DNA of 64,000 bases, taken from positions 130,130,796-130,194,795 of the forward strand of contig CM053142.1 in assembly GCA_028571685.1 (NCBI GenBank), in the 5' to 3' direction. This DNA comes from Heterohyrax brucei (taxonomy: Eukaryota; Chordata; Mammalia; Hyracoidea; Procaviidae). The notes beneath the pieces are model-generated. The model was not told the origin of the DNA and searched no databases. It saw nothing but the letters and a program-made list of their open reading frames with translations. This document shows positions 45,474 through 57,274 of the stretch, in pieces. Within the stretch, counting starts at the first letter, position 1. Each line of letters starts with the position of its first letter. A program made the translations under genes and the position numbers.

Positions 45474-46045
45474 GTAAATGGCAACAATTTCAAATCTAAA
45501 AGGAGGAATAAATGGTGTAGTTATAGAACTTCTATGTGAGAGGAAGTCAAGATGGTATTGAGAAAAAGCAGGCTATTTTAAACTTAGGAAGACAAAGTTA
45601 AAAAAAGAAAATTAATTAACCTGATCATCAGAATAAGAAAATCATAAAAAAATCAGTAAATACAAAATCAACAATGAAAGAAATGAAATGAAGTCAATAA
45701 AAAAAACTCACCATAGAAAATTAAGCAGAAGAAAGAAATCTTCCCCGCCACAAAAAACATAGCAAAATGGCAGTAGTAAATTCATGCCAACAGATAATCA
45801 CATGGAATGCAAATAGTTTAAATCCACTAGTTGAGAGACAGCAGCATAATGGCTGAAAATGCACAATCCATCAATACGTTGCCTACTAGAGGCATAGCTA
45901 ATACACAAAGATACAAATAGGCCAAAATTCAAAGGGTGGAAAAAAAATAACAATGAAACAGCAATGAAAAAGATCATGAATGGCAATATCAACCTCTGAT
46001 AAATAAGACTTCAAGGCAAAATCTATCATAAAAGACAAAACCGAA

Positions 46046-46204
46046 AACTAAAACTTACTGCTGCCAAGTGAGTTTTGACTCACAGTGACCCTGTAGGACA
46101 GAGTAGAATTTCCACTTAAGTTTTTCAAGAAGCACTTGGTAGATTTAAACTGCTGATTTTTTGGTTAGCTGCCATGGCTCTTAACCACTGTGCCACCAGT
46201 TTCT
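46046..46204 (-). mobile_element. AfroSINE inside L1 endonuclease region
   Basis: Antisense copy: ctgctgccaagtgagttttg, then gtaggacagagtagaatttc, then taaccactgtgccaccagtt. Confidence 0.88.
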
Positions 46205-46678
46205 GTATGTCACTATGGTAAAGTTTAATTTATAAATTAGGCACAATAAGAGAATAACAACAATAACTAATAATACAATAGAAAAATTAAGAATGACAGA
46301 GCAGAGTGGCATGAGATTTCATCACACTACTCATTTAATATTTTCAGACCATTGATGAGTGTTAGTAACTAAAACTGTGAAAAGTGAAATTGGGGATAAA
46401 GGGAGACTACTGTACACAAAATAAACTGTAATAATATTGAAAAATGAAATAGACAGTTCCACAATAATATGAGGAGACTTTAACACTGTTTTCGATGAAG
46501 GACAGAACTAGGATGAAACTCAACAATGATACAGAAGATCCAATCAACATAATCAACCAACTTGACCTCGTAGGCATATAAAGACTACTCCAACAGTGGT
46601 AAAGTACATGTTAGTTTCCAAGGCACATGGATTATTCTCCAGAATGATCCAGAAGAGGTGTGGATTTTACCAAATGAC

Positions 46679-46862
46679 TTTCAGATGAGCTTTACCAGAA
46701 ATGTTAAAGAGTCCTTCAAAAATAGAATCAACAACATCAAACAAAAACTTGAGATCAAGACAAGTAGCAGCATCACTCAGATACAAACTAACATTAAGAA
46801 TTCTCAAAAATGAAATACATCTTCAAAACTGAAAATAAGGTACCAGAGACTCAATTTCAGAT
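46679..46862 (+). repeat. L1-derived insert in ORF2, second copy of the spacer
   Basis: The segment duplicates 45301-45473 inside the endonuclease region, where normal L1 ORF2 would run straight from the gat-cca stretch to acaaagcaagcctcaat. It is bounded by tttcagat at 46679-46686 and again at 46855-46862. Confidence 0.65.
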
Positions 46863-48567
46863 CACAAAGCAAGCCTCAATAACTGTAGAAACATTGAAAT
46901 AGTACAAGCATCTTCTCTGATCACAATGCTATAAAATTAATAACAGAAAGAACAGGGAGGAAAAAAAATTACATGGAAACTGAATAATACCTTACTTAAG
47001 CAACCCTGGGTAACAGTAGAAACTGAAAATGAAATAAAAAAATTCCTGGAATGAAATGAGAATGAAAACACAGCATGCCCAAACCTTTGGGACACAGCAA
47101 AAGCAGCTGTCAGGTGAGAACTTACAGCAATAAATGCACACATCAAAGAAGAAGAAAGGGCCCAAATCAGTAGCTTAACCCTATAAGTTGAATGAATAGG
47201 AAAAGAACAGCGAAAGAAGACCACAAATCACTAGAATAAGTGAAATTATAAAGTTTACAGCAGAAATAAAATGGAAAAACAGTAGAAAGGATAGACAAAA
47301 CTAGAAGTTGGTTCTTTTTAGGATCAATGAAGTCAACAAATCACTGGTCAAACTGACAAAGGAAAGGAATGAGAAACAACACAAATGAGAAACAAGATGG
47401 GCGGTATTACAGCAGAATCAAATGAGATAAAAAATATCATAACTGCATATTATGAAAATTTTACTCTGAAAAAAAAACTGAAAACCTGGAAAAAATGCAT
47501 AAATTTCTAGAGACATACAACTTGCTTAAACTAACACAAACCAAGATAGAAAACTGGAGCAGATTCATAAAAAAGAAGAAATTGAAGATTGTAAAAATTT
47601 TCAAAGAAATAAAGTCCTAGCCCAGACATCTTCACTGGAAAATTCTAACAAACATTAAGGCAAGGGTTTACACAAACTCTACTCAAGCTTTTCCAGAACA
47701 TAAAAAAGGAAGGAGTACTCCTTAATTCATTCTATGAAGCCAGCATAACCCTGATAACAAATCCAGGAAAAGATATCACCAAAAAATAACGTCACAGACC
47801 AATATTCCACACAAATACTTGCAAAACTTCTCAACAAAATTCTAGCTAATAGAATTTGACAGCACATAGAAAGGAAGAAAGAAATAAAGAAAGAAAGGGA
47901 AAATGACCATGTGGGATTAATACCAGTAATGCAAAAATGGTTTAACATTAAAAAGTCAATCAGCTTAATGTACCACATAAGTAAAATAAAGGAAAAGAAT
48001 CATATAATTATCTCAATCAATGCAGAAAAGTTATTTGATAAAATCCATGCACCTTCTTGATAAAAACTCTATTTTGCCAAAATAGGAACAGAAATTTCTC
48101 AACAGAATTAAGAGCATATAAACAAAACCAAGAGCCAACATTATTCTTAATGAAGAATTATTAATTATTAATTATTATTCATTATTCTTAATGAAGAAAA
48201 TATTCCCCCTGAGATCCAGAACTAGACAAAGATGCCCTTTATCACCATTTGTATTCAATATTATACTGGAAGTATTAGCTAGAACAATAAAGCAAGCTAA
48301 GGAAATAAAGGGTATCCAAATTGCTGAGATAGAAGTAAAACTATCCACATTAACAGATGACATGATCCTATGCATAGATAATCCCAGAGACTACACAAGG
48401 AAGTTACTAAAACTAGTAGAGGGGTTAAGCAGAGTGGTAGTGTGTAAGAGCAACATAAAAAATCAGTGGAATTCTTCTACACTAACCAACAGAACAGTGA
48501 AAACAAAATCAGGAAAACAATGTCATTTAAAATAGCTCTCAGATAACATACATAGGAATTAGCCTAA

Positions 48568-48726
48568 CTAGAAAACCCTGGTGTCATAGTGGTTAAGTGC
48601 TGTCTGCTAATCAAAAGATCGGCAGTTCAAATTCAACAAGCACTCCTTGGAAACTCTACGGAGCAGTCCTATACAGTTGCTATGAGTCGCTAACAACTGT
48701 CCGGCACCGAGTTTGGTTAGTTAGTT
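48568..48726 (+). mobile_element. AfroSINE inside L1 reverse transcriptase
   Basis: Sense copy: aaaccctggtgtcatagtgg, then gatcggcagttcaaattcaa, then ggcaccgagtttggttagtt. Confidence 0.9.
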
Positions 48727-48770
48727 AGGGATGGAAAAAACTTACACAGAGCAAACTACAGCATACTGCT

Positions 48771-48772
48771 GC

Positions 48773-48809
<37 letters not shown>
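48771..48809. repeat. (GA)n microsatellite
   Basis: Nearly pure GA units with one interruption (gagaaag), next to the MaLR insertion point. Confidence 0.92.
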
Positions 48810-48812
48810 CTT

Positions 48813-49334
48813 TGTCTTAGTCATCTACAAAAAAAAAAAAAAAAAAAAAACAAGAAACAAAACAAAACCCAGTGCCGTTCAATTGATTCCAACTCACAAC
48901 GATCTCAGTGGTAGCAAAACAGAAATACCACAAGTAGATAGCATTAATAAAGAGAAGTATATTTTCTTGTAGAAATGTGGGCTGAAGTCCAAATTCAGGG
49001 CATCAGCTCCAGAGGAAGGCTTCCTGGATAGGGATCTTCTAAGACACAGGGACACTGAATCTGAAGGATACATTCTGCTCCCAGCACTACTTCTTTGGTG
49101 ATATGAAGTCCCCAACTTTCTGTTTGCTTCCCTTTCCTTTCCTTTCTATCCCAAGAGATTGCTTCAAGGCACAGTACAAGTACTCCTTCACTAAAACAAT
49201 GGCCATTGATCCTTCCTCATTAACACTGTTAAGGCAGGATTTATGGCATATAGGAACATCACACAATACTGTGAACTATGGCCTAGACAAATTGCTACGC
49301 AAATTTTGGGGGGGACACAATTCAATCTATGAGA
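48813..49334 (-). mobile_element. MaLR LTR in L1, antisense
   Basis: Reversed LTR from tgtcttagtcatctac to cacaattcaatctatgaga. Flanks gactt (48808-48812) and gacct (49335-49339) fit a 5-bp target duplication with one change. L1 ORF2 resumes immediately after. Confidence 0.87.
48829..48912 (-). mobile_element. AfroSINE 3' piece inside MaLR LTR
   Basis: A run of about 21 A is followed by aaaacccagtgccgttcaat and tgattccaactcacaacgat, the reversed SINE tail. The head is absent, so it is 5'-truncated. Confidence 0.82.
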
Positions 49335-49799
49335 GACCTTTGTAAACAGAGAAACGTACCATTCTCATGGATAGGAAGACTTAGCATTATGAAGATGTTA
49401 ATACTCCTCCAAGTAATCCATAGATATAATGTATTCCTGATGCAAATTCCACCATCACTCTTTAACAAAATGGAAAAACTAATTTCCAACTTTATTTGGA
49501 AGAGAAAGAGGCCCCAGATAAATCAAGCATTATCGTTGAGGAAGAACAAAGTAGAAAGTCTCAGACTTCTCTATCTCAGAACCTGCTATACAGCCATAGT
49601 AGTCAAAACAGCCTCGTTGTTTTCGTTGCTAGGTGCCTTTGAGTCAGTTCTGACTCACAGCAACCCTACGTACAAGAGAACAAAACACTGCCCAGTCCTG
49701 CAGCATGCACATAGTCATTGTTTTGCGTGAGCCTATTGTGGCAACGACTATACCAATTCATCTCATTGAGGATCTTTCTCTTTTTTCCCTGATCCTTTA

Positions 49800-49965
49800 C
49801 GGGAAACCCTGGTAAAATAGTGGGTTAAGTGCTACATTTGCTAACCAAAAGATCAGCAGTTCAAATCCACCAGGCGCTCCTTAGAAACTCTATGGGGCAG
49901 TTCTACTTGGACCTCTAGCGTCAGGATGAGTTGGACCTGACTAGATGGCAGTGGGTGGTGCTGAT
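49800..49965 (+). mobile_element. AfroSINE inside RTE inside L1
   Basis: Sense copy: gggaaaccctggtaaaatag, then gatcagcagttcaaatccac, then gactagatggcagtgggtgg. Similar flanks gatcctttac and gattactttac suggest a target duplication. Confidence 0.88.
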
Positions 49966-49986
49966 TACTTTACCAAGCACAACGTC

Positions 49987-50478
49987 TGTCTTGGTCATCT
50001 AGTGCTGCTATAATAGAAATACCACAAGTAGGTGGCCTTACAAAGAAATTTTATTCTGTCACAGCGCAGTAGGCTACAAGTCCAAACTCGGGGCATCAGC
50101 TCCAAAAGAAGGCTTTCTCTGTTGGCTCTGGAGGAAGGTCCTTACCTTCAATTTTCCACCAGTCTGGGAACTTCTGAGATGCAGGGACCCCAGGTCCCTT
50201 TCACAGGACACACTGCTCTGGGCACTGCTTCTTGGTAGTTTGAGGTCCCCAACTTTCTCTGCTAGCTTCTTTCCTTTTTATCTCAAGAGACTGCCTCAAG
50301 GCACAATACAATCTTATAGCTGAGTCCTGTCCCACCAACACAGATGTTGCCCATCCTCCCTTGTTAATATGGTAGAAGCACAGTTTACAGCATATAGGAA
50401 TGTCGTACAATACCAGGAATCGTGGCATAGCCAAGGGGCTACACACAGTTTTCGAGGGACACCATTCAATCTATGACC
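49987..50478 (-). mobile_element. MaLR LTR inside RTE inside L1, antisense
   Basis: Reversed LTR from tgtcttggtcatctagtgct to acaccattcaatctatgacc. Flanks acgtc and atatc match only partly. The open frame at 50032-50238 is an LTR shadow. Confidence 0.87.
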
Positions 50479-52799
50479 ATATCCTTCTCCAGTGACTGGA
50501 GCCTCCTAACATATCCAAAGTAAGTAAGACAGTCTTACCATCCTAGCTTCTAAGGAGTACTCTGGTTCTACTTGCTCTGAGATACAGCTGTACACTCTTT
50601 TGGCAGTGCATGGTACATTCAGTATTTTTCTCCAACACCATAGTTCAAAGGCATCAACTCTTCTGTCTTGTTTATTCATTGTCCAGGTTTTGCATGCATA
50701 CAGTGTAACTGAAACTACCATAGCTTGGGTCAGGCACACCTTAGTCTCCAAGGTGATGTCTCTGCTTTTCAACACTTTAAAGAAGTCTTATGCAGCAGAT
50801 TTTCCTGATGCACAAACAGCAAAAGATAAACTAGATAACTGTGAATTCCTAAAAATTAAATACTTAGGCTCTTCAAGCTTCTCCAAAAGAGTAAAAACAG
50901 AATCTAAAGATGAAGAATAAATTTTGGGTAATGATGTATCAGACAGGAGTCTAATCTCTAAAATTTACTGGCAAAAAGATAAACAACCCAATTAAAAAAT
51001 GTGCAAAGAACATGAAGAGACACTTTTACACGAAGACACAATTACATGAAGAGATCCTCATGAGTTTTAGTTAGTAGTGAGACGCAAATGAAAACCTCAA
51101 AGAGATACCGTATAATCCTAGCAGGAATGGCATTGATCAAACAAACAAAACAAATGCTGGTGAGGTTGTGGGGAGATTAGAACTCTTATATACTGCTAAT
51201 GGGAATGTAAAATGGTACAGCTACTAGAAATAGAAATGCCATATGATCCAGCAATACCTCTCCTAGGTGTATATCCTAGACAAACAAGAACAGTGACATG
51301 AACAGATGTGTGCACATCCATGTTCCCTGAAGCATTATTCACAATAGCAAAATGATACAAACAACACAGATATCCATCAATGGATGAATGGATAAACAAA
51401 CTGGTTTATACACACAATGGAATACTATGCGGTAATAAAGAATATTGATGAATCTATGAACTATCTCACAGCATGGATGAGTCTGGAAGACATTATGCTG
51501 AGAGTGAACTAAATAAATCACAAAAGGACAAATATTGTATGAGTCCTCTATTATAAAAGATAAGAAAAGTTAACAAGCAAAGAGAAATATTCTTTTATGG
51601 TTACCAGGAGTGAAGAGGGGAGGGAGGGAAATCACTAGTGGATACATGTCAACTGTGATGAAGAGCAAGGGAAATACATAATATGGGTGAAAGCAGTGTG
51701 GCATAACCAAGGCAAAGGACAACAGTGAGAGTTAACATAAGAATAAAAGACAGCTACAGTAAATGTTATAACCTAATAATCCTGCAAAAAGTCATAACAA
51801 ACAATAATACAGTTGTGGATATGTAGGTAGATATTTATGGTAAACATTCATATGCATACATAGGCATGACTGAATATTTCTACATACATATTTGTATATG
51901 CTGCATGTATAGTCATCTATGTAATATAGCACATAGGGAACAGAGTTATGGAAACTTCTTGGATGTAACCAAACACCTTATGGGACTGAGAAATAGAGAT
52001 TGAGGGCTGAGGACCATAGCCTTTGGGATCATCTAGGTCAATTGGCATAACTCGAGCCATAAAGATAATGTTCTACGTCTTACTGTGGTGAGTAGTGTCT
52101 AGGATCCTCAAAAGTTGCCACCTGCTGTCTAAGATATATATCTATGGCTTCCATCTTGTCTGTAGTAAAGTAGAGGGAAGAAAACCAGACTCAAGAAAGA
52201 AATTAGTCCAAAGAACTAATGGCCTGCGTGGATCAGCCTCTGCTAGCCTGAGACCAGAATGCCAGGCAGTGCTCAGCTGCCACTTCCGACTTCTCTGACC
52301 AGGAACACAACAGGAGGTCCCAGGTAGGGCGGAAAAAAACAGAAAAAAATTAAAATTTATAAAAAAGATGAGACTTACTGGTCTGATAGACATCAGAGCA
52401 ACCCTCAAAACTATACCCAAAGACAAGCTTCCAAACCAGAGCCAAAATCCCTCCTGGAGATTACCTCCCAGGCCTATAAATTAAACAGTAACACCTGTGA
52501 GGAATGTGCTCCTTAGAACAATAGAGACCAAAATAGCAATATTTGCCTGAAAGCAAAGATGAGAAGTCAGGGAAGAATGGAAATAGAGAACCTAGAGTGG
52601 AAAGAGGAGGTGTTGACATATTGGTGATTGCAGCCAATATCATGTAACAAACTATGTATGAAACATTGAATGGGAAACTAATTTGCTATGTAAACTTTTA
52701 CGTAAACACAATTTTTTTAAGTCAAAGCCATTGTGTCCAATATCGAATCGTAATTACTACCCTACAAATCTAATGCTGCATTTCTCGGTGTACGACATG

Positions 52800-53165
52800 A
52801 CAACCCATCAGTAATGCAAACTTTGACATTTTCAAATCTTCCTTCTTTCCCTCCATATTGAATCCATGACTAGATCCTGTTGATTTTATATTCGTTTGAG
52901 TCTACTCTTCAACTTCGCCTTTATCCAACAGCCTAGTTCGAGCCCCCATTATCTTTGCTCTTGACCACTGCAATAATTCCTAAGTGGTCTACCTATATTT
53001 ATTCTTGTCTTTTTGTAATCTACTCCTCAAATCTCAGCCAGTATTATATTTTTGAAATTCATGTCTAATTATGGCCCCTCTCCTGCATCCCTCCCCTGAT
53101 ATTAAATCGTCTCAGTGGCTTCCCAACAGATTTTGAACAAAAATAAAACTCTTTCAAGTGGTGTC
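52800..53165 (+). mobile_element. L2 LINE fragment, sense
   Basis: Ordered L2 phrases: tgctcttgaccactgcaata, cctaagtggtctacctatat, tcagtggcttcccaacagat. Confidence 0.6.
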
Positions 53166-54659
53166 TCAAACTAGAAGGCACACTCAAAAGAGATTTAACT
53201 AAAATAATTTATTGAAGAAAACATAGGTTGAGGAAGACTTACCTAAAGAAAAAGGAATGGTGAGATGCCACTACTGCCTCTAGGTTAGAAGGGACAAGAG
53301 GAAGAGTCAGGGCCATGCAAGTAGCTGTAGCTGTAGCAGCCCATGGTCTCTGCCAGAATCAGCGTAACAGCAAGTTTCCAGTGCAAACTTGCTATCTGGG
53401 AGGCATCTGTTTTTTCTAAGGTGGGATGGAGGTGGGTTATTTATTTCCTTTTTCTAGAAGAAATACCCTGATCTCCCTGGCTCTAGATGGCTAAACCATA
53501 CTGGAAGCCAGAGGACAGGTGATGTAGTCGCACTGATAAGCCTTCCAGGGTACACAACAGAGAACGGCAGAAAATGGATCCAGTTGCTATTATGTGACAG
53601 AATTATTTTCTGGGTAACTCTAGAAAAATCAGAATTATTCTACATCGTTAAAATGTTTTTCTTTCTTTTTTTTTTTCATTTGAAAATAATTGGATTACTT
53701 TTCTCCTGGTTGTTTAGACAGCAGATTTATTATTTTGGAAGACTTAAAGGTGATTGGACTTTTTTGTTTGCCTCAGAAGCCTAGAGAATGGGCATTTCTA
53801 GGAGATGCAGGAGGAAGGGATGATAATTTTGCATAGAAATACATAACTTTCAGGCTGATAGCACAGTAAGGATACTTATTGATCAGTTGAGTGGCAAGAT
53901 ATTTTGCCAGAAAAGACAGCTAAATTTACCTGGTCTTTCTTGGTCCTGTTGATCTAATAATAGATTGTCAAAGTTAGAACACTGTCTTAGCTAGTCTTTC
54001 TTTGTTGTCTGGAAACTAGGGATAGTTCTCACTTTGTGACAAGCTTGCAAGACAATTTATCTACAGCTCTGCTTGATGCACCTCTTGAAATCTTTTAATC
54101 TAACACATATTGCAGAGATTCACTCATCACACATTTTTGAGCCCTTGCTGTGTTCCATACACTGGAATGGATTCTGGAGAGTATGAGGTTGAGTGATCTG
54201 AACTCCTTGACTTCCTGTTTTACATGAACACTGAGGTGAATGTTTACGTTTTTCATGATTAAACTGGAAAGGATCACGTATTGATTTTTTGCTTGCGTTC
54301 TTAGCCTGTTTTATTTGGTAAAAAAGGTTTATGAATTTATCTTGTCTGTGGATAGAGCTGTAGAAAGTAAAAACGCAGGCAGTTGGTGCGACCGTGACAA
54401 ACTTCCAGGGCAAACTTGCTGTCTAGGAGACATCTGTGTTTTATGTGGAATGGAGATAAGCTGCTTGCTTCCTGTTTTTTAGATGCAAGCAGTGACAGCA
54501 ATGGAAATTATTGACTCTAGAAATCTTGACTACTCATTAAGTCATTTGCACACTATTTAGATGCACCTTAGAGTGACTGGGTCCTAGCCATTTTTGTAAT
54601 AATTGAATCAAAATAAGTATTTATTTGTATGTTCCACATGATCTTCATCCAGCTTTTAC
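53166..54659. repeat. Unassigned sequence with a 90-bp repeat pair
   Basis: 53368-53458 (ttccagtgcaaacttgctat, ggaggcatctgt) and 54393-54482 (ttccagggcaaacttgctgt, ggagacatctgt) match at about 70-75% by eye, same orientation, about 1.02 kb apart. A reversed polyA-like aataatttattgaag lies at 53208. This could be a decayed antisense LTR pair, but I cannot name it. No coding gene seen. Confidence 0.45.
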
Positions 54660-55020
54660 TTCTTTCAAAATGAATTAATTTTTAACTGTGTAAATAGAGA
54701 TAACAAAATGTTTGCCATTTCAACTATTTCCACATGTACAGTTCAGTATCATTAATTATATTTGCGTATCATGTTATTCAACCATCACCATTAACCATTT
54801 CCTGATTTTTCCATCACCTTGAACAGAAGTTTAATGTTCCAGCAACACTGTGTCATCTTTTCTCCTTCCAACCTGTCCACCTCTGGTAACCAATAACAAA
54901 ATTTTATCTCTATACATTTGCCTCCTTCAGATATTTCATATACCACCTTCACTCTTCATATCATGGGAATTATTGCTAAGTTTCAATATTACATTCTCTC
55001 TACAGATTATGTTCCTTCTT
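54660..55020 (-). mobile_element. L1 3' end, antisense
   Basis: Reversed L1 3' UTR: ttgccatttcaactatttcc, tgttattcaaccatcaccat, cacctctggtaaccaataac, cagatatttcatatacc. Confidence 0.65.
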
Positions 55021-55024
55021 CTCA

Positions 55025-55370
55025 CATTTTCAAGTATTTATAGTGTACCATGAACTGTAATAAGTGATGTAGGGTACACCTGAATGATGATAGATCCCCA
55101 ATTTTAAAGAATCTACAGTCTAGGAAAACAGGTAGTAGTAATAAACAAGGTGAATGCAGGCACAGAAGAGAGTACAAGATTCAAAGGAGACTGGGGGAGA
55201 GGGTGATTAATTCACCCTGTGGGGAGTCTTCATAGCAGAAATGACTTTGCATCGGGCCTTGAAGGGTGAGGACAAATTCTTTGGGCATCAGGAGGGTTGT
55301 GCCTCCTAAACCAAAAATACGTGGTGCCGTAAAGTAGATTCTGCCTCACAGCAACCTTGCTAGACATAAA
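55025..55370 (+). repeat. Ancient repeat plus AfroSINE fragment
   Basis: 55025-55300 resembles the decayed repeat at 9765 (ggagtcttcatagcagaaat, gggccttgaagggtgaggac). An antisense SINE tail fragment follows at about 55318-55365 (ccgtaaagtagattctgcct). Confidence 0.4.
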
Positions 55371-55440
55371 GATAGTAATAGTAAACCTAGAAGAATAAGA
55401 GCATGGAACGTTCCAGGGACTGTAAGTAATATACAGTGCA

Positions 55441-55862
55441 GTGTATTAGTTTCCTAAGGCTGCTGTACCAAATTACCATAAACCAGATGGCTTAAAGCAA
55501 CAGAAGTTTATTATCTCACAGTTCTGGAGGAGGCCAGAGATCCAAATCCAGGGTGTCAGCAGAGCCATGACCTCTCTTGTCTCCTCCAGTTTCTGGTAGC
55601 CCCAGATGCCTCCTGGTTTGTGGGACTGTCACTCCAGTCTGTGCCTCCATCTTCACACGGCTGTCTTCCCTCTGCGTCTGCTTGTCTCTGTGTCTTTTCT
55701 TCTCTTTTTACAAGAAAACCAGTTGTATTTGGTTGAGGGCCCACAGTACTCCAGTATGACTTCCTGTTAACTAATTAAATATGAAAAACCTTATTTCCAA
55801 AATAAATTGACATTCATAGGTACTGAGGTTAAGGACTCAATATGTCTTTTCAAGGATCACAA
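55441..55862 (-). mobile_element. MaLR (MLT1/MST-type) LTR, antisense
   Basis: A different LTR subtype from the others: gtattagtttcctaaggctg, cacagttctggaggaggcca, tgggactgtcactccagtct, then aaaccttatttccaaaataa. The reversed tttattatctcacag holds the polyA side. The frame 55577-55759 is a shadow. Confidence 0.75.
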
Positions 55863-56039
55863 ACACCCTATAACAGGTAGTACTTTGCAAACTGTGTTCT
55901 AAGTGAGGGTATTCAAAGCTGTACCCCAGAAAAAGGGATCCACAGACACAAATATTTAAGAAAACTGGACTAAATAAATACGAACAACTTTGGTCTTTAA
56001 ATTTGTTTACTAGGTTTAGCTTATTAATTGCATGATTTA

Positions 56040-56870
56040 TTTAAAAAATTATTACTATTTTTTGGTGAAAATACAGCAAAACCTGCTTCTGTTCAACAGT
56101 ATTTAGACATAATGATCATTGACATTGGTTATATTCTTCACATTGTGTTAACATGCTTGTTATTTTTATATTAGTTGTCTTATTCTCATTGACTTTAACT
56201 TCCTGCCAACCACTATGTTTTATGCTTTTATGCTGTTTTATGCTTTAACACAGTTTTTGTCCATTTGGTCTTATTCAGATAATTTTTTAGAAGAATGTAA
56301 TACTCAAGAGTAGCAATCTTTACTTCTTGAGCTAAACTGTTATTTGGTTTAAAAGTAAATTCAGAGGATAGTATCCATTCAAGATCTGAAGAGTAACTTA
56401 GGCAAAAGAAGTCTCCCAGTCTCCTCCATGCTCACTAAGAACATTAAGTCTGGGTTCTTTAAGAATTTAAAGTTCTTTTTCAATTTTTCTTCCTTTCTGT
56501 CAAAACCTATCTCTTGTATTCCTGATTAGAATATTTGAGAGTGGTAGCCAGATGCCATACAGTTCTTGTCTCATGGTAAAGGAGTCAGTGACTTGGAGAG
56601 ACAATTAGTTCTGTAGTCTGGTGCCTTTTCTAAATCTTATGTTTCCTTTTTTCTCTTTTTTTTCCAGATGAATAGAAACCAACAGTTGTATCTCAGATGG
56701 CTACTTATAAGCTTTCAAGACCCCAGGCACTACTCACCACACTGGGATGTAGAACATAAACTTTTAAGAACTATATTGTGCCAATTGGCTGGATTGTTTT
56801 ACAAGACCATGACCAAAGCCCTCAAACCAAGAGAACTAATCCCTCAACATAATTGATTACGTCCAATGAA
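56040..56870 (-). mobile_element. L1 3' UTR, antisense
   Basis: Reversed L1 3' UTR with gtggtagccagatgccatac, then cagttcttgtctcatggtaa, then ctcagatggctacttataag, then tcaagaccccaggcactact. It provides the reference for the patched copy at 19455-20110. The frame at 56668-56856 lies in it. Confidence 0.7.
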
Positions 56871-57274
56871 TAATTTGAATGATTTTCTTTATTTCCCAAT
56901 GTACTTTGCAGCTCTTTAAAATGGAGACATAGCATGCTGAGCTGTGCCAATTTCCTTGTCCACAGGACCACTACTCACGGCGCATCTCTCTGGGAAATGC
57001 TGGGGTACAGCACAGAGTGCTTCCAGGGGAAAGGACAGAAATGAAGGCGGTGAGGAGAGTGAAACTAGATCCTAAAACCAACATTATGCTAAGAATTTAT
57101 GAGTACAGGCTGGATTTGAAGAATTTATTTGAAATTGTGACCCACGGTACCCGATGTGCAGTTTAGATAGTCATGTCAGGTGCAGAGTGGCTATGGGCTG
57201 AGTAGAGATGAGGCTGAGCAAACAGACAGCTTGCTGATTACCTCTCCTTTTCCTTTGTTTGTTAATTACTTCAT
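56871..57274. other. Unassigned, no gene seen
   Basis: No recognised repeat or exon. Confidence 0.5.

Larger units (their letters stand above)
49608..50815 (-). mobile_element. RTE 3' end in L1, antisense, itself split by SINE and LTR
   Basis: 49608-49799 carries the reversed tail (gttgctaggtgcctttgagt) and the start of the coding part. 50479-50815 continues with tctccagtgactggagcctc and aagaagtcttatgcagcaga. It separates L1 ORF2 at 49607 from its continuation at about 50816 (aaaagataaactagataact). Confidence 0.82.
45767..51530 (+). pseudogene. L1 ORF2 (endonuclease-reverse transcriptase), broken
   Basis: The ATG at 45767 opens MAVVNSCQQIITWNANSLN, the L1 endonuclease start (family ITLNVNGLN). 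An endonuclease GDFN motif occurs at 46471-46482. The reverse transcriptase block RTRQRCPLSPFVFNIILEVLAR lies at 48215-48290. The catalytic motif reads LTDDM (48350-48364) instead of F/YADDM, so the aromatic and Ala are lost. Another block (SWIGRLSIMKM...LISNFIWKRKRPQ) lies at 49365-49520. Stops, shifts and six inserted elements interrupt it. Confidence 0.8.
42961..52718 (+). mobile_element. Near full-length dead LINE-1, sense, host of nested insertions
   Basis: The start keeps the L1 5' phrase ggtggagccaagatggtggc (42964-42983). A 5' UTR of about 1.4 kb, ORF1, a spacer, ORF2 and a 3' UTR ending acgtaaacacaattttttt follow. A possible target duplication is aagtcaaa at 42951-42958 and 52719-52726. 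After removing SINEs, two MaLR LTRs and an RTE, the L1 itself is about 7.5-8 kb. Both ORFs carry stops and frameshifts, so it cannot move. Confidence 0.85.

Noticed and set aside
48771..48809. GA run as a regulatory GAGA element
   Set aside because: It is a plain microsatellite within the L1 next to an LTR insertion, with no other regulatory motif nearby.
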